A stretch of 64,000 nt of DNA, from contig OZ244783.1 in assembly GCA_965219635.1 (NCBI GenBank), positions 3,720,001 through 3,784,000 of the forward strand. Reading direction: 5' to 3'. The stretch comes from JAPOXR01 sp965219635. GTDB lineage: Bacteria > Pseudomonadota > Alphaproteobacteria > Rhodobacterales > Rhodobacteraceae. A model generated the notes under the pieces. That model did not search any database and had not been told where the DNA came from. It worked only from the letters and a program-made list of their open reading frames with translations. Below, piece by piece: positions 34,391-43,850 of the stretch. A program made the translations under genes and the position numbers. The first letter of the stretch is position 1, and each line of letters opens with the position of its first letter.

Positions 34391-35875
34391 TTACAGGAAG
34401 GCCGTTTCATTGAAGCTCCTTAGCTTTCTCGAATGCAGGAATTCAAGGGGTTCATTTCGAAGAATTTCAAGCGCTTTGATGCCGATCATCAGGTGATTGT
34501 CAACCTGCCGCCGGTAGAACTGGTTTGCCATACCCGGAAGTTTGAGCTCTCCATGCAACGGCTTATCCGATACGCACAGTAGGGTACCATAGGGAACCCG
34601 GAAGCGGAATCCGTTGGCTGCAATGGTCGCCGACTCCATGTCGAGGGCGATGGCGCGCGACTGGTCAAGGCGAAGAACAGCTCCCGCATTGGCGCGCAAT
34701 TCCCAGTTCCGGTTGTCGACGGTTGCGACGGTGCCGGTCCGCATGACGCGTTTGACATCGAAGCCTGAATTCCGGGTCACCTCGCCAACCGCGTCCTGCA
34801 GGGCGATCTGGACCTCTGCAAGCGCCGGAACCGGGACCCATACAGGCAGGTCGTCATTCAGGACCTGATCTTCCCTCAGATATGCATGCGCAAGAACATA
34901 GTCCCCGAGGTTCTGCCCGTTGCGCAGGCCGGCGCAGTGTCCGAGCATCAGCCATGCCCGGGGGCGAAGCACAGCTATGTGATCGGTGGCGGTCTTTGCG
35001 TTCGACGGGCCAATCCCGATGTTGACGAGTGAGATTCCATCGCCGTTCGGCCGTTTCAGGTGGTAGGCGGGCATTTGAGGTGGCCGTGCAAGCGGCGCTC
35101 CGGTCTCCAGGGTGCCAGTGCTCTCGATGTCGCCCGGTTCAACAAGCGATGAGTAACCGGACTCTGGATCTGCGATCGACTTGGCAGCGTATTCCCGGAA
35201 CGCATCCAGATAGTACTGGTAGTTGGTGAACAGAATGAACTTCTGGAAGTGAACCGGACTTGTCGCCGTGTAGTGGCGGATCCTGGCAAGCGAATAGTCC
35301 ACACGTTGCGCTGGAAACATCGAAAGCGGCCGGGACCCGTCGGGATTCAATTGGTTCTCACCATTGGCGATATCGTCATGAAGGGTTGAGAGGTCCGGAA
35401 CGTCGAAAAGGTCGCGTAGCGGCACGTTCAGCAGGGAGCGCTTGAAAGTTGTCTTTTCGTCATTGTCGACAGCGAAATGGATGGGAATGGGGACATCGGA
35501 TTGTCCGATTGATACCGGGACTCCGTGGTTCTCCATCAGAAGCCGGAACTGCAGGGCCAGGTATTTTTCGAACAATTGGGGCTGAGAGATGGTTGTCGAA
35601 TACTCGCCAGGCATTGAGACATGGCCGAAGGACAACCGTGAATCCACCCGGGCGTGGGTTCTGCACTGGATCCTTGCCTCCGGATAGAAGGCGCGGAAGC
35701 GCTCTCCGACGCCGACATCTTCTGCGACCAACGCAAGCTTGTTTCTCAGGAAAGCGGTAGCGCCGCCATACAGCTCCTTGAGGCGGGAAACCGCTGCGTC
35801 GGCATCGGTGAACTCCTCTGCCGCGACTTCCGGCGGCGAAATCACAGTAGCGTCCAATGTGGCGTTGTTCATCAT
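34391..35875 (-). CDS. amn: AMP nucleosidase
   Basis: The 494-residue protein is an AMP nucleosidase, which hydrolyses AMP to adenine and ribose 5-phosphate. The N-terminal regulatory part includes GHVSMPGEYSTTISQPQLFEKYL, and the C-terminal catalytic nucleoside-phosphorylase-like part includes NIGIGPSNAKTATDHIAVLRP, MLGHCAGLR, LDMESATIAANGFRF and YGTLLCVSDKPLHGE. Length matches the E. coli enzyme. The start codon follows directly on the adenine deaminase stop, so the two genes are an operon giving AMP to adenine to hypoxanthine. Confidence 0.95.
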   Translation of the reverse strand: MMNNATLDATVISPPEVAAEEFTDADAAVSRLKELYGGATAFLRNKLALVAEDVGVGERFRAFYPEARIQCRTHARVDSRLSFGHVSMPGEYSTTISQPQLFEKYLALQFRLLMENHGVPVSIGQSDVPIPIHFAVDNDEKTTFKRSLLNVPLRDLFDVPDLSTLHDDIANGENQLNPDGSRPLSMFPAQRVDYSLARIRHYTATSPVHFQKFILFTNYQYYLDAFREYAAKSIADPESGYSSLVEPGDIESTGTLETGAPLARPPQMPAYHLKRPNGDGISLVNIGIGPSNAKTATDHIAVLRPRAWLMLGHCAGLRNGQNLGDYVLAHAYLREDQVLNDDLPVWVPVPALAEVQIALQDAVGEVTRNSGFDVKRVMRTGTVATVDNRNWELRANAGAVLRLDQSRAIALDMESATIAANGFRFRVPYGTLLCVSDKPLHGELKLPGMANQFYRRQVDNHLMIGIKALEILRNEPLEFLHSRKLRSFNETAFL

Positions 35876-37684
35876 TCAGGCCACCTGAAAAAGCTCGGTG
35901 AATTCGAAGCGCGTCACATCCACGAGCCCCAAATCAGAGATCCGCAGTTCCGGTATCACCGGAAGCGCCAGCAATGTGTGTTGCATGAGAGCGTTGTTGA
36001 GGCAACAGCCACATTTGCGCATGGCGTCCGTGATGCCTTGCGCGGCTGCGGCAAGTTCAGCCGCGGGTTCCTGGGACATCAGCCCTGCAACCGGCAGTTT
36101 GACCAACGCCAGCTCCTCGCCCTCACTCCAGACCGTAATTCCACCGTCGACTTCGGCAAGGCGATTTGCCGCAAGGGCCATATCCTTCCGGTCTGTGCCG
36201 ACGATGATCATGTGGTGGCTGTCGTGGGCTATCGTCGAGGCAATGGCCATGGGCTTGCTGTAGCGGAAACCCTTGACCAAGGCGTTTACCACACCTCCTG
36301 TGGCGCGGTGCCGTTCGACCAGTGCGACCTGGCAGATGTCCTGCGAGTAATCCGTTTCGACCTTGCCGTCCTTGATGTTCACATCAAGGGTCAGTGCTTT
36401 GGTGGGCGCCTGGTTCTCAATCACGCCTATCACGCGCGCCCTTGCCTGGTTGGCTCCTGCAGGGGCAGGGATTTCAAAGTCGTTCGCAGACAGTGCGCGG
36501 GCCAGATGCACGGAAGCAAGGGCAGTGGAAGGCCAATCCAGCCGCGGCATTTCGGTAAGCAACCGGCCTTCGACTGCAAGCGTCCGGCCGCGTGCGATTA
36601 CCCGGTGGACCGGTAGGTCAGTCAGGCTGGAAGTCAGTATCACGTCGGCGATGCGCCCGGGAGCAATCGACCCGATTTCCCGCTCAAGCCCAAAGTGTGT
36701 TGCCGTGTTCAGCGTGGCCATCTGCAAGGCGACAACCGGGTCGCAGCCGCACTCGATTGCATGCTTGACCACCCTGTTCATGTGCCCTTCATACACCAGC
36801 GTTCCAGGATGGCAGTCATCCGTGCAAAGGATGAAGTTGCGAGGGTCAAGACCGCGTTCGGTGACTGCAGTGATCTGTTTCTCGACATCGTACCATGCGG
36901 ATCCGAGGCGCAGCATCGCCCGCATGCCCTGGCGCGCCCGGTTTACAGCGTCCTCCTCACGCGTGCCTTCGTGATCGTCGGCTGGACCGCCAGCTGCATA
37001 GGCATGAAAAGCAGGTCCGAGGTCCGGCGACGCATAATGCCCGCCGACAGTCTTGCCGGCTCTCATTGTGGCCGCGATTTCGGCCAGCATCTTGCCATCA
37101 CCGGCCACTACACCGGGGAAATTCATCATTTCACCAAGTCCGATGATCCCGGGCCAACTCATGGCCTGCTCCACATCATCCGGCGAAATCTCCGCTCCCG
37201 GCGTTTCCAGCCCCGGTGCCGAAGGCGCGCATGACGGCATTTGCATGTACATGTTGACGGGCAACTGACTTGCCTCGTCATGCATGAGGCGCACACCCTC
37301 CAGCCCCATCACATTCGCAATTTCATGGGGATCCGCAAACATGCTTGTCGTGCCATGTGGAACCACGGCTTCAGCAAAGCGCGCCGGGGTCAGCAATCCG
37401 GATTCCACATGCATGTGGCCGTCGCACAGTCCGGGAACAGCGAACAACCCGTCCGCATCAAGAACCTCGGTCTCCTCTCCGATGCAATGTGCCGCATCAG
37501 GGCCACAATAGGCAAATCGGCCGCAGGCCACGGCGATGTCATGTTTCTCGAGGATTTCGCGGCTGTGGACGTTCACCCATTTGCAGCCCCGCAGAACAAG
37601 ATCCGCAGCTTCCCGGCCAGCGGCAACCGCAACCAGGCGGGCGGCAGACTCCTGCCAGGATGGAAAGGGAGGTCTAGCAGACAT
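35876..37684 (-). CDS. ade: Adenine deaminase
   Basis: From ATG 37684 the protein has 602 residues and belongs to the amidohydrolase-type adenine deaminases, which convert adenine to hypoxanthine and ammonia. Metal-site blocks are CDGHMHVESG near the N-terminus, GLGEMMNFPGVVAGD, and CTDDCHPGTLVYEGHMNRVV; the C-terminal domain includes VGTDRKDMALAANRLAEVDGG. The ORF is open back to 37780, but the extra residues have no family character. It is immediately followed by amn, supporting joint purine salvage. Confidence 0.93.
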   Translation of the reverse strand: MSARPPFPSWQESAARLVAVAAGREAADLVLRGCKWVNVHSREILEKHDIAVACGRFAYCGPDAAHCIGEETEVLDADGLFAVPGLCDGHMHVESGLLTPARFAEAVVPHGTTSMFADPHEIANVMGLEGVRLMHDEASQLPVNMYMQMPSCAPSAPGLETPGAEISPDDVEQAMSWPGIIGLGEMMNFPGVVAGDGKMLAEIAATMRAGKTVGGHYASPDLGPAFHAYAAGGPADDHEGTREEDAVNRARQGMRAMLRLGSAWYDVEKQITAVTERGLDPRNFILCTDDCHPGTLVYEGHMNRVVKHAIECGCDPVVALQMATLNTATHFGLEREIGSIAPGRIADVILTSSLTDLPVHRVIARGRTLAVEGRLLTEMPRLDWPSTALASVHLARALSANDFEIPAPAGANQARARVIGVIENQAPTKALTLDVNIKDGKVETDYSQDICQVALVERHRATGGVVNALVKGFRYSKPMAIASTIAHDSHHMIIVGTDRKDMALAANRLAEVDGGITVWSEGEELALVKLPVAGLMSQEPAAELAAAAQGITDAMRKCGCCLNNALMQHTLLALPVIPELRISDLGLVDVTRFEFTELFQVA

Positions 37685-38201
37685 TCGTAGTAGGTATTGG
37701 AGATTGGCCTTACAGGCAAGCTCTTGCATGCATCGCAAACAGTGGAGCGGTTGGCAGATTCCGGTCTTCCCGATCAGCATCAGGATGTTTGGTCAGATGC
37801 TGGGGCGAGAGGCTCTCGCCGAGTTCGCCGCCGATGCGATTAAATCCATTGACGCCTGCTCTCTGGCCAGCCATTAGCATGGGTTACACCCCGGACCCGC
37901 CTCTGCCACCCGGTATCCACCTTCAAAAGATAGCGGCGACCTGGCGCCTTCGGATGCCATCATGGTTGAGCAGTTGAGATCAACAGTGGTTTGGTAACGT
38001 TTCATGCACAGAATAGCATTTGCCAATCCAAACTGGAATTGCGGTTCTAAGAATGTTTCCTAAATTGTTTGACAACTGCATCGAAAAGGGGCATGTGCAG
38101 GGAGCGTTTTGCCTTGCCGGGATTCAAGCAACGCTTGTGATCCTGACAGGCATTCGGAATACAAACAGCGTCGTCAATCGCTGGGTTTGAGGGGCATCAG
38201 A
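37685..38201. other. Divergent region between ade and restriction-modification genes
   Basis: About 517 bp between outward-pointing genes. It becomes AT-rich from 37980 on. TTGACA (38069-38074) resembles a -35 box for the methyltransferase gene, but no good -10 is seen at 17 bp. The sequence TTGT...ACAA around it is a weak inverted repeat. No C-protein (controller) gene is present. Confidence 0.4.
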
Positions 38202-40043
38202 TTGAAGGGTAATGCAGTCAACTTGCACAACTCGAAATCCCTGCGGCATCTCCGCGACAGCAGCAGGGATGCTCTGAGGCCCGGGTCGGCAAAGCTGCAT
38301 GTTGAAATCGGTGCCCGTTCAATGCGGACTCTAGCATCTTCAGCATTGCCGGATGATCTTGTGGGCTTTGCAAGATCGGCTGCATATTTGACGGTATCGG
38401 CATACTGGCAACAGCTGCAGAGTGCCGCAGGTCGAGGATTGCCGCTTGTTGAAGTACCATCCACAATTGAGTTGCCACCAGTCTCAACGGAAGTCAGTGA
38501 ACTGGCGAAGCATGTTGGCCACGAGGCAGCAAAGCTTAATGTCGCCGTCGCCAGTTACTCTATCGGGAATCTGTATACGTCACTGATGCCTAGCGGAATG
38601 CGGTCTCGGCAAGGCGCGTACTATACACCACCTGCGCTGTGCGAAACGCTATTGGACATGGCAACAGAGGCCGGGGTCGACTGGAGTTCAGCAACAGTTC
38701 TGGACCCGGCATGTGGTGGAGGTGCGTTTCTGTCACCAGTAGCCAGGCGCATGGCCAAGAGTTTGAGAGACGAGGAAAGCGCCAAGGAGGTAGTGGAGAG
38801 CGTACAGCGTCGGCTGCGCGGTCTTGAACTCGATCCTTTCGCCGCTTGGCTTGCACAGGTTTTTGTTGAGGCTACTCTGGATGACGTCTGCCACGCTGCG
38901 GGAATGCGGCTCGGGCCCATGGTTCAGGTCTGCGACAGTCTTGAACAAGAACCCCAGAGTCCAGGATTTGACCTTGTGGTAGGCAATCCTCCCTACGGTC
39001 GAGTCGTGCTTTCGCCAGAGTTGCGAAAGAAATTCCGCCGAAGCCTGTACGGTCATGCAAACCTGTATGGTGTCTTTGCCGACCTCGCGCTCCGGTTCGT
39101 GCGACAGGGTGGGACAATCGCTTACGTGACACCGACCAGTTTTCTTTCCGGAGAATATTTCAAGGCATTGCGCGGACTTTTGGGCGAAGAGGCCCCTCCG
39201 TTAAACGTGAGCTTCGTTGTCCAGCGCAAGGGCGTCTTTGCTGGTGTGCTGCAGGAAACACTACTCGCGACATACAAGCGCGGCAGCCGGTTGCAGAGTG
39301 GGCAAGTTAATCTGATTTCTCCGCGTAGAGATGGTTCGGTTGCGAGTAAAACGGTGGGTACGTTCAACTTGCCAATCAAGCCCCATCGGCCATGGCTGAT
39401 GCCTAGAACGGAATCACAGGGCGCAATAGTTGATCGGGTCGACGAAATGTCCGACCGGCTTGCGGACTACGGTTACAAGGTCAGTACGGGACCGCTGGTC
39501 TGGAATAGGCATAAGCCGCGGTTGCGGGACCAACCTGGTAAAGGCCGCTTCCCATTGATCTGGGCAGAGTCTGTCCGGCCAGAAGGTGTTTTCTCGTTTC
39601 AGGCCCGGAAGCGGCACCACAAACCGTATTTTGAGCCGGAGGAAAAGGAAAAGTGGGTGGTTACATCTGTCCCCTGCGTGTTGCTTCAGAGAACCACAGC
39701 TAAAGAGCAGCGCCGCAGGCTTGTGGCAGCCGAACTTCCCGTTGATTTCATTACAGAACACGGTGCTGTTGTGATTGAAAACCATCTCAACATGATCCGG
39801 CCACTCAATGGTAAGCCGAAAGTGATGCCAGCTGTATTGGCAGCGTTGCTGAATTGCGATGTGGTTGATCAGATCTTCCGATGCATCAATGGAAGTGTTG
39901 CTGTTTCGGCCTATGAGCTTGAATCCCTGCCACTTCCCCGGCTGGACATGATGGAGGAGTTTGAACGAATGGTAGCCGACCAGGCAAGCACAGAAACGTT
40001 GGAGCGTGCAGTAAGCCGCCTGTATGGCGGAGTGGAGTATTGA
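38202..40043 (+). CDS. Type II N6-adenine DNA methyltransferase
   Basis: Taken from TTG 38202, seven bases after GAGGGG, the protein has 613 residues; an in-frame TTG at 38109 would add 31. It is a class N6-adenine methyltransferase with GAYYTPP (138-144), the SAM-binding motif I LDPACGGGAFL (167-177) and the catalytic NPPYG (262-266). The C-terminal part is the target-recognition region. It is longer than typical M.PstI enzymes (about 500). Its stop overlaps the nuclease start by one base (TGATG). It would methylate the host sites to protect them from the nuclease. Restriction-modification genes are often acquired, and no phage genes flank this pair. Confidence 0.88.
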   Translation: MKGNAVNLHNSKSLRHLRDSSRDALRPGSAKLHVEIGARSMRTLASSALPDDLVGFARSAAYLTVSAYWQQLQSAAGRGLPLVEVPSTIELPPVSTEVSELAKHVGHEAAKLNVAVASYSIGNLYTSLMPSGMRSRQGAYYTPPALCETLLDMATEAGVDWSSATVLDPACGGGAFLSPVARRMAKSLRDEESAKEVVESVQRRLRGLELDPFAAWLAQVFVEATLDDVCHAAGMRLGPMVQVCDSLEQEPQSPGFDLVVGNPPYGRVVLSPELRKKFRRSLYGHANLYGVFADLALRFVRQGGTIAYVTPTSFLSGEYFKALRGLLGEEAPPLNVSFVVQRKGVFAGVLQETLLATYKRGSRLQSGQVNLISPRRDGSVASKTVGTFNLPIKPHRPWLMPRTESQGAIVDRVDEMSDRLADYGYKVSTGPLVWNRHKPRLRDQPGKGRFPLIWAESVRPEGVFSFQARKRHHKPYFEPEEKEKWVVTSVPCVLLQRTTAKEQRRRLVAAELPVDFITEHGAVVIENHLNMIRPLNGKPKVMPAVLAALLNCDVVDQIFRCINGSVAVSAYELESLPLPRLDMMEEFERMVADQASTETLERAVSRLYGGVEY

Positions 40044-41128
40044 TGCCGCTGCCTCTTCTGAGTTCGGTACCAGAAATTCAACAACGCCTGCAGAGCATAT
40101 TCCCGGAGGGAACTGCGAACCGTAATTTTGTCACTCGGGAGATCGCCGCCAAGACTGTCTTTGTGATGCTCTATGTCGGTGCAGTTGATGGCGCAGAGTG
40201 CTGGCTTCGTCCCGACCAGGTGACGCGTATGTCAGATGATCAGGCAGCCTTGGCAGACGACCAGAATCGCAAGGACTGGCTGAAATTGTCCATGCGGCCT
40301 GCTGCAAGACCAGTCTCTGGAGCGTGGTATGCCGCGAATACACGCGAGCCGATCCGCGATGAAACGCTGCGGGGCGGGCTTGTCCGGCTGGGTGCAGTGA
40401 AGGAGAGAGAAGGGCTTGCGACGACGTCTCCACTACCGCGCTTTGCTCTGACGCGGGAATTTGCTGCACTTTTTGATCCGTGTCTGACTGGGCAAGATTT
40501 GAGGGGTTCGATCGACGACTGGCAGGAGGCAAACCTGTCGGGTAGCGCCTTGGCTCGAATTGCCATCATGCGTCGCGGCGTCGTGGCCCGAGAGGGGCGG
40601 GTTCTCGTGACGTTTCCGAACGGAGAGACACGTGGCATGGAACCTGGACCGAGCTCAGTGATCTCCCGGGCGGTGGTCGAAGTGTTTGCAACACGTTTCC
40701 TGACACAACCGGGTGTGATCTGGTTGAGCGAGAGTCGCAATCAGGTCGTTGCGCGAGATGACCGCCTGGCACAGGAAGTTGGCCTGACGATCGAACCTGA
40801 CAAGAATCTTCCGGATCTGATATTGGTTGACCTCGGACCAACGGATCCAATTCTGGTGTTTGTTGAAGTCGTGGCAACAGCCGGACCGGTCACAGCAGCG
40901 CGCCAGGAAGCATTCATGCACCTTGCCACCGAAGCTGGATTCAAAGAGACACAAGTTGCCTTTCTGACAGCCTATTCGGATAGGGGAAGTGCAGCTTTCA
41001 GAGCTTCTGTCAGTGAGTTGGCTTGGCAGTCATTTGCATGGTTTATGTCCGAGCCAGAACATATCATCATCTTGCATCGCGGGGTCGATGATGAACGCCT
41101 ACCGTTGGCGGAACTCATGCACGCGTGA
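40043..41128 (+). CDS. BsuBI/PstI-type restriction endonuclease
   Basis: From ATG 40043 the protein has 361 residues and matches the BsuBI/PstI restriction endonuclease family (from memory, members recognise CTGCAG). The catalytic PD-(D/E)xK core is seen as LPDLILVDLGPTDPILVFVEVVATAGPVTAARQEAF in the C-terminal third: Asp, then Glu in FVEVV. From memory relatives have Asp where the Ala of ATAGP stands, which should be checked for activity. It follows the methyltransferase directly. CTGCAG occurs in this window (for example near 1793), so sites are not avoided locally and must be methylated if the enzyme is active. Confidence 0.83.
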   Translation: MPLPLLSSVPEIQQRLQSIFPEGTANRNFVTREIAAKTVFVMLYVGAVDGAECWLRPDQVTRMSDDQAALADDQNRKDWLKLSMRPAARPVSGAWYAANTREPIRDETLRGGLVRLGAVKEREGLATTSPLPRFALTREFAALFDPCLTGQDLRGSIDDWQEANLSGSALARIAIMRRGVVAREGRVLVTFPNGETRGMEPGPSSVISRAVVEVFATRFLTQPGVIWLSESRNQVVARDDRLAQEVGLTIEPDKNLPDLILVDLGPTDPILVFVEVVATAGPVTAARQEAFMHLATEAGFKETQVAFLTAYSDRGSAAFRASVSELAWQSFAWFMSEPEHIIILHRGVDDERLPLAELMHA

Positions 41129-41236
41129 GGGCCTGCGCCAATAGCGTTGACCATCAATCTGAACTACCGGGAAACTCTCTCACTGGCCAACCGGCCGTGA
41201 CAATATGACAACCACAAGAGATCAAGACTTGCATCC

Positions 41237-41632
41237 ATGAGCATCGAACCGCTGCTGAGCGCCGAATATCCTATTCCGAGCCACGCAATCGTCGCCTTGA
41301 TTGCTCTTGCCGTAGGCTCAATTCAACTGGTGCGCCGGAAGGGAACATCCAGCCATGTCTTACTTGGCTGGATTTGGGTCATGATGATGGTCTACGTGGC
41401 GTTGTCTTCGCTCTTCATCAACGAATACCGGACATTCGGTCCATTCAGCCCGATCCATCTGCTGATCATCGTCACTCTGGTCGGCTTGTTTGTCGGAATT
41501 CGGGCAATCCGCAAGAAGGACGTCAAGACGCACAAGCGAACGATGATCATTACCTTCTGGTCCGCATTGGTGGTGGCAGGGGCGCTGACCCTGCTTCCAG
41601 GCCGGACCATGCATCAGGTTCTATTCGGATAG
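41237..41632 (+). CDS. DUF2306 membrane protein
   Basis: The 131-residue protein has four hydrophobic helices and the DUF2306 ending GRTMHQVLFG. The first helix begins PSHAIVALIALAVGSIQLV. Function is unknown; relatives are common in proteobacteria as small inner-membrane proteins. It lies alone between the restriction genes and a convergent thiolase, with a strong terminator 37 bp after its stop. Confidence 0.78.
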   Translation: MSIEPLLSAEYPIPSHAIVALIALAVGSIQLVRRKGTSSHVLLGWIWVMMMVYVALSSLFINEYRTFGPFSPIHLLIIVTLVGLFVGIRAIRKKDVKTHKRTMIITFWSALVVAGALTLLPGRTMHQVLFG

Positions 41633-41668
41633 GGTCCGCAATCGGCTGGCCAGGCCGGCGAGGTTGCA

Positions 41669-41701
41669 GAATGCCGGGATTTGCTCCCGGCATTCCTTTT
41701 T
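41669..41701 (+). terminator. Strong rho-independent terminator after DUF2306 gene
   Basis: A perfect 11-bp stem pairs GAATGCCGGGA (41669-41679) with TCCCGGCATTC (41685-41695) across a 5-nt loop, followed by CTTTTT. This is the clearest terminator in the window. It serves the rightward gene and separates it from the convergent thiolase gene. Confidence 0.85.
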
Positions 41702-41719
41702 GACCGGCCGGAAGCCGGC

Positions 41720-42901
41720 TCAGTTCAGCCGTTCAAGGGCCAGCGCAATTCCCTGACCGCCTCCGATGCACATGGTCACCAGCGCGGTACGCTTCCCGGT
41801 TCTCTCGAGTTCGTGGATGGCCTTGAGGGTAATGATAACGCCTGTAGCACCAATTGGATGGCCAAGTGCGATGGCGCCGCCGTTGGGATTGACGATTTCC
41901 GGATTGAAGCCAAGTTCCTGACCAACCGCCAGGGCCTGAGCGGCAAAGGCCTCGTTCGACTCCACGATGTCGAAATCGTCCACCGTGACTCCGAGTTTCT
42001 CGGTGAGTTTCCGCACAGCCGGCACAGGGCCAATCCCCATTGTTTGAGGTCTGACGCCGGCATGGGCGTACCCGTTGATCCTGATCTTCGGCTTGAGGCC
42101 GGCACTTTCGGCAGCTTCCCTTGTCGCAAGAACGACAGCCGCGGCTCCATCATTGATCCCGCTGGCGTTGCCGGCTGTTACGGTGCCGTTCTTGCGGAAT
42201 ACCGGCCGTAGAGATTTCAGTTCGTCTGCTGTCGTCGCTCTCGGATGCTCGTCGGTCTTGAACTCGACGGTTTCCCGTCTCTTCTTGACCTCGACAGGCA
42301 CGATCTGGCTTTCGAAGATGTCGCCCTTGATCGCTCTGGCGGCCCGGTTCTGACTTTCGAGCGCAAAGGCGTCCTGTTGCTCACGGGTGATTTGATGCTC
42401 CTCGGCAACAATTTCCGCAGTCTCGCCCATATGGCCTGTGCCAAACGGGCAGGACAAAGCGCCGACCATGGCATCTACTGCTTCGGCAGCGCCCATTTTC
42501 TTGCCCCATCGGGCATCCGGTAGGTAGTAGGGCGACCTGCTCATGTTCTCGGCGCCTCCGGCTAGTCCAAACTCGGCATCGCCAAGACTAAGCGACTGAA
42601 ATACCGAGACAATTGCCTGAGCCCCTGAACCGCAGAGCCGGTTGACGTTCATTGCGGGGACCGTGTCCGGTATGCCTGCATCAATGGCGGCCACTCTGGA
42701 CAGATACATGTCCCGAGGCTCCGTGTTGATGACATGTCCATATGCGACATGACCAACCTGTTTGGGTTCGACTCCCGAGCGTTCCATTGCTGCTTCGGCG
42801 ACGGTTGACGCCAACTTCACTGGAGGCATGCCGGCAAGCGAGCCGCCAAACGTGCCAATGGCCGTTCGGGCGCCACCCAGTACGACAATTTCGTTGGTCA
42901 T
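41720..42901 (-). CDS. Acetyl-CoA C-acetyltransferase (thiolase)
   Basis: From ATG 42901 (GGAG upstream) the protein has 393 residues, the normal length. The nucleophile Cys90 is in NRLCGSGAQA; GHPIGATG (about 349-356) and CIGGGQG (about 380) carry the other catalytic His and Cys. It makes or cleaves acetoacetyl-CoA. Because homogentisate breakdown yields acetoacetate and the hmg operon is 900 bp away, it may consume that product after CoA activation, or serve polyhydroxybutyrate synthesis. No acetoacetyl-CoA reductase or CoA-transferase gene is adjacent. Confidence 0.92.
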   Translation of the reverse strand: MTNEIVVLGGARTAIGTFGGSLAGMPPVKLASTVAEAAMERSGVEPKQVGHVAYGHVINTEPRDMYLSRVAAIDAGIPDTVPAMNVNRLCGSGAQAIVSVFQSLSLGDAEFGLAGGAENMSRSPYYLPDARWGKKMGAAEAVDAMVGALSCPFGTGHMGETAEIVAEEHQITREQQDAFALESQNRAARAIKGDIFESQIVPVEVKKRRETVEFKTDEHPRATTADELKSLRPVFRKNGTVTAGNASGINDGAAAVVLATREAAESAGLKPKIRINGYAHAGVRPQTMGIGPVPAVRKLTEKLGVTVDDFDIVESNEAFAAQALAVGQELGFNPEIVNPNGGAIALGHPIGATGVIITLKAIHELERTGKRTALVTMCIGGGQGIALALERLN

Positions 42902-43326
42902 ATGTCTGCTCCATGATGAATCAATCGAAGTGATCCTAGTTGAATGCCGCAATTCGTCTTGATTTGCCACCGGTTGATTTGACCAGCGCTTGCCCGTCCT
43001 GGGCTGGTTTCTCGTGATTGCTTAAGGGTTGGCGGTTCATGTCTGCCGGGGCTCACCCACAGCAGATTCGGCCACTCTTGGGCATCTGGAGATTTTTCGG
43101 AGCCCGCGCCTACGGCCCCGGTTGTGCAATCTTCCGGTTGGCCGCGTCCAAACTCCGGAAACCCCAATGGTCTGCGGTGAACCGCACAACCCAGTCTGAA
43201 ATGCCACTCCTGCACGATCTGATGATCGGTCCCATGCGCTGGAACACCCTGAGGGCGTACAGGCCCTGAGGGAATTCTCACAATTCGGCATGTACAGGAA
43301 TTGGGGAAGAACCCTCCCTGCAAGAG
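42902..43326. other. Intergenic region, no clear gene
   Basis: This 425-bp stretch lies between the MarR stop and the thiolase start, both leftward. Opposing ORFs (about 83 and 141 codons) have no familiar motifs and no clear ribosome sites. It should contain the thiolase promoter; no boxes are convincing. Confidence 0.3.
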
Positions 43327-43755
43327 TCATTCAGACGTTTCAATGAGGGACTGTATTCCCTTTTCGAACGCAGCGAAATCTCTACCCGCCCGGGTCATCA
43401 GTTCCCGCTGATAGCGGTCGGCCAAAGGCGCCAGTTCCCGCATCATGGCCTCGCCCTTCGCGGTCAGTTTCAGCTCCACCATTCGCCTGTCGCGAGGATC
43501 GGTTGTCTTGGAAATATATCCCGCCGCTTGGAGCCTTCCAGCTGCACGGCTGACCCGCGATTTGTGCAGGTCGACACGCTGGACGATTTCCCGGACTCCT
43601 GTTGGGCCGGAATGCGAGAGATGGGCAACGATACGCCATTCCGCCACTTGTATGCCGAATTTCCGGCGGTAGCGGCCTTCGAATTCGCGGCTGAGGCGCT
43701 GGGCAAGCACGCTGACCCGGTATGGCAGAAACTGGTCGAGATTGAATTGGGACAT
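43327..43755 (-). CDS. MarR-family transcriptional regulator of the homogentisate operon
   Basis: From ATG 43755 the protein has 142 residues, a typical MarR length. It shows the winged helix-turn-helix: GVREIVQRVDLHKSRVSRAAGRLQAAGYI, followed by the wing TTDPRDRRMVELKLTAKG. MarR proteins bind palindromes as dimers and are released by small aromatic ligands. It is divergent from hmgA, and a perfect 20-bp palindrome lies 15 bases upstream of its start. Homogentisate or a related aromatic acid is a likely ligand. The longer open frame (to 43863) would overlap the operator and hmgA start. Confidence 0.9.
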   Translation of the reverse strand: MSQFNLDQFLPYRVSVLAQRLSREFEGRYRRKFGIQVAEWRIVAHLSHSGPTGVREIVQRVDLHKSRVSRAAGRLQAAGYISKTTDPRDRRMVELKLTAKGEAMMRELAPLADRYQRELMTRAGRDFAAFEKGIQSLIETSE

Positions 43756-43770
43756 GCAAACCGCATTGAC

Positions 43771-43790
43771 ATCGTTGCACGTGCAACGAT
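43771..43790. promoter_or_regulatory. Perfect 20-bp palindrome, probable MarR operator
   Basis: ATCGTTGCAC (43771-43780) is followed directly by its exact reverse complement GTGCAACGAT (43781-43790). It sits 15 bases upstream of the leftward MarR gene and 36-60 bases upstream of hmgA. A dimeric MarR protein bound here could repress both genes. Confidence 0.75.
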
Positions 43791-43850
43791 ATTCGGTGCC
43801 GAACCCCGTGAAAAGCGGAAAATCAAATGAAGGCACCCGGGAGCCGCAGC

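Noticed and set aside
42898..43323. 141-codon leftward ORF between MarR and thiolase genes
   Set aside because: No recognisable motif or ribosome site, and competing ORFs run on the other strand.
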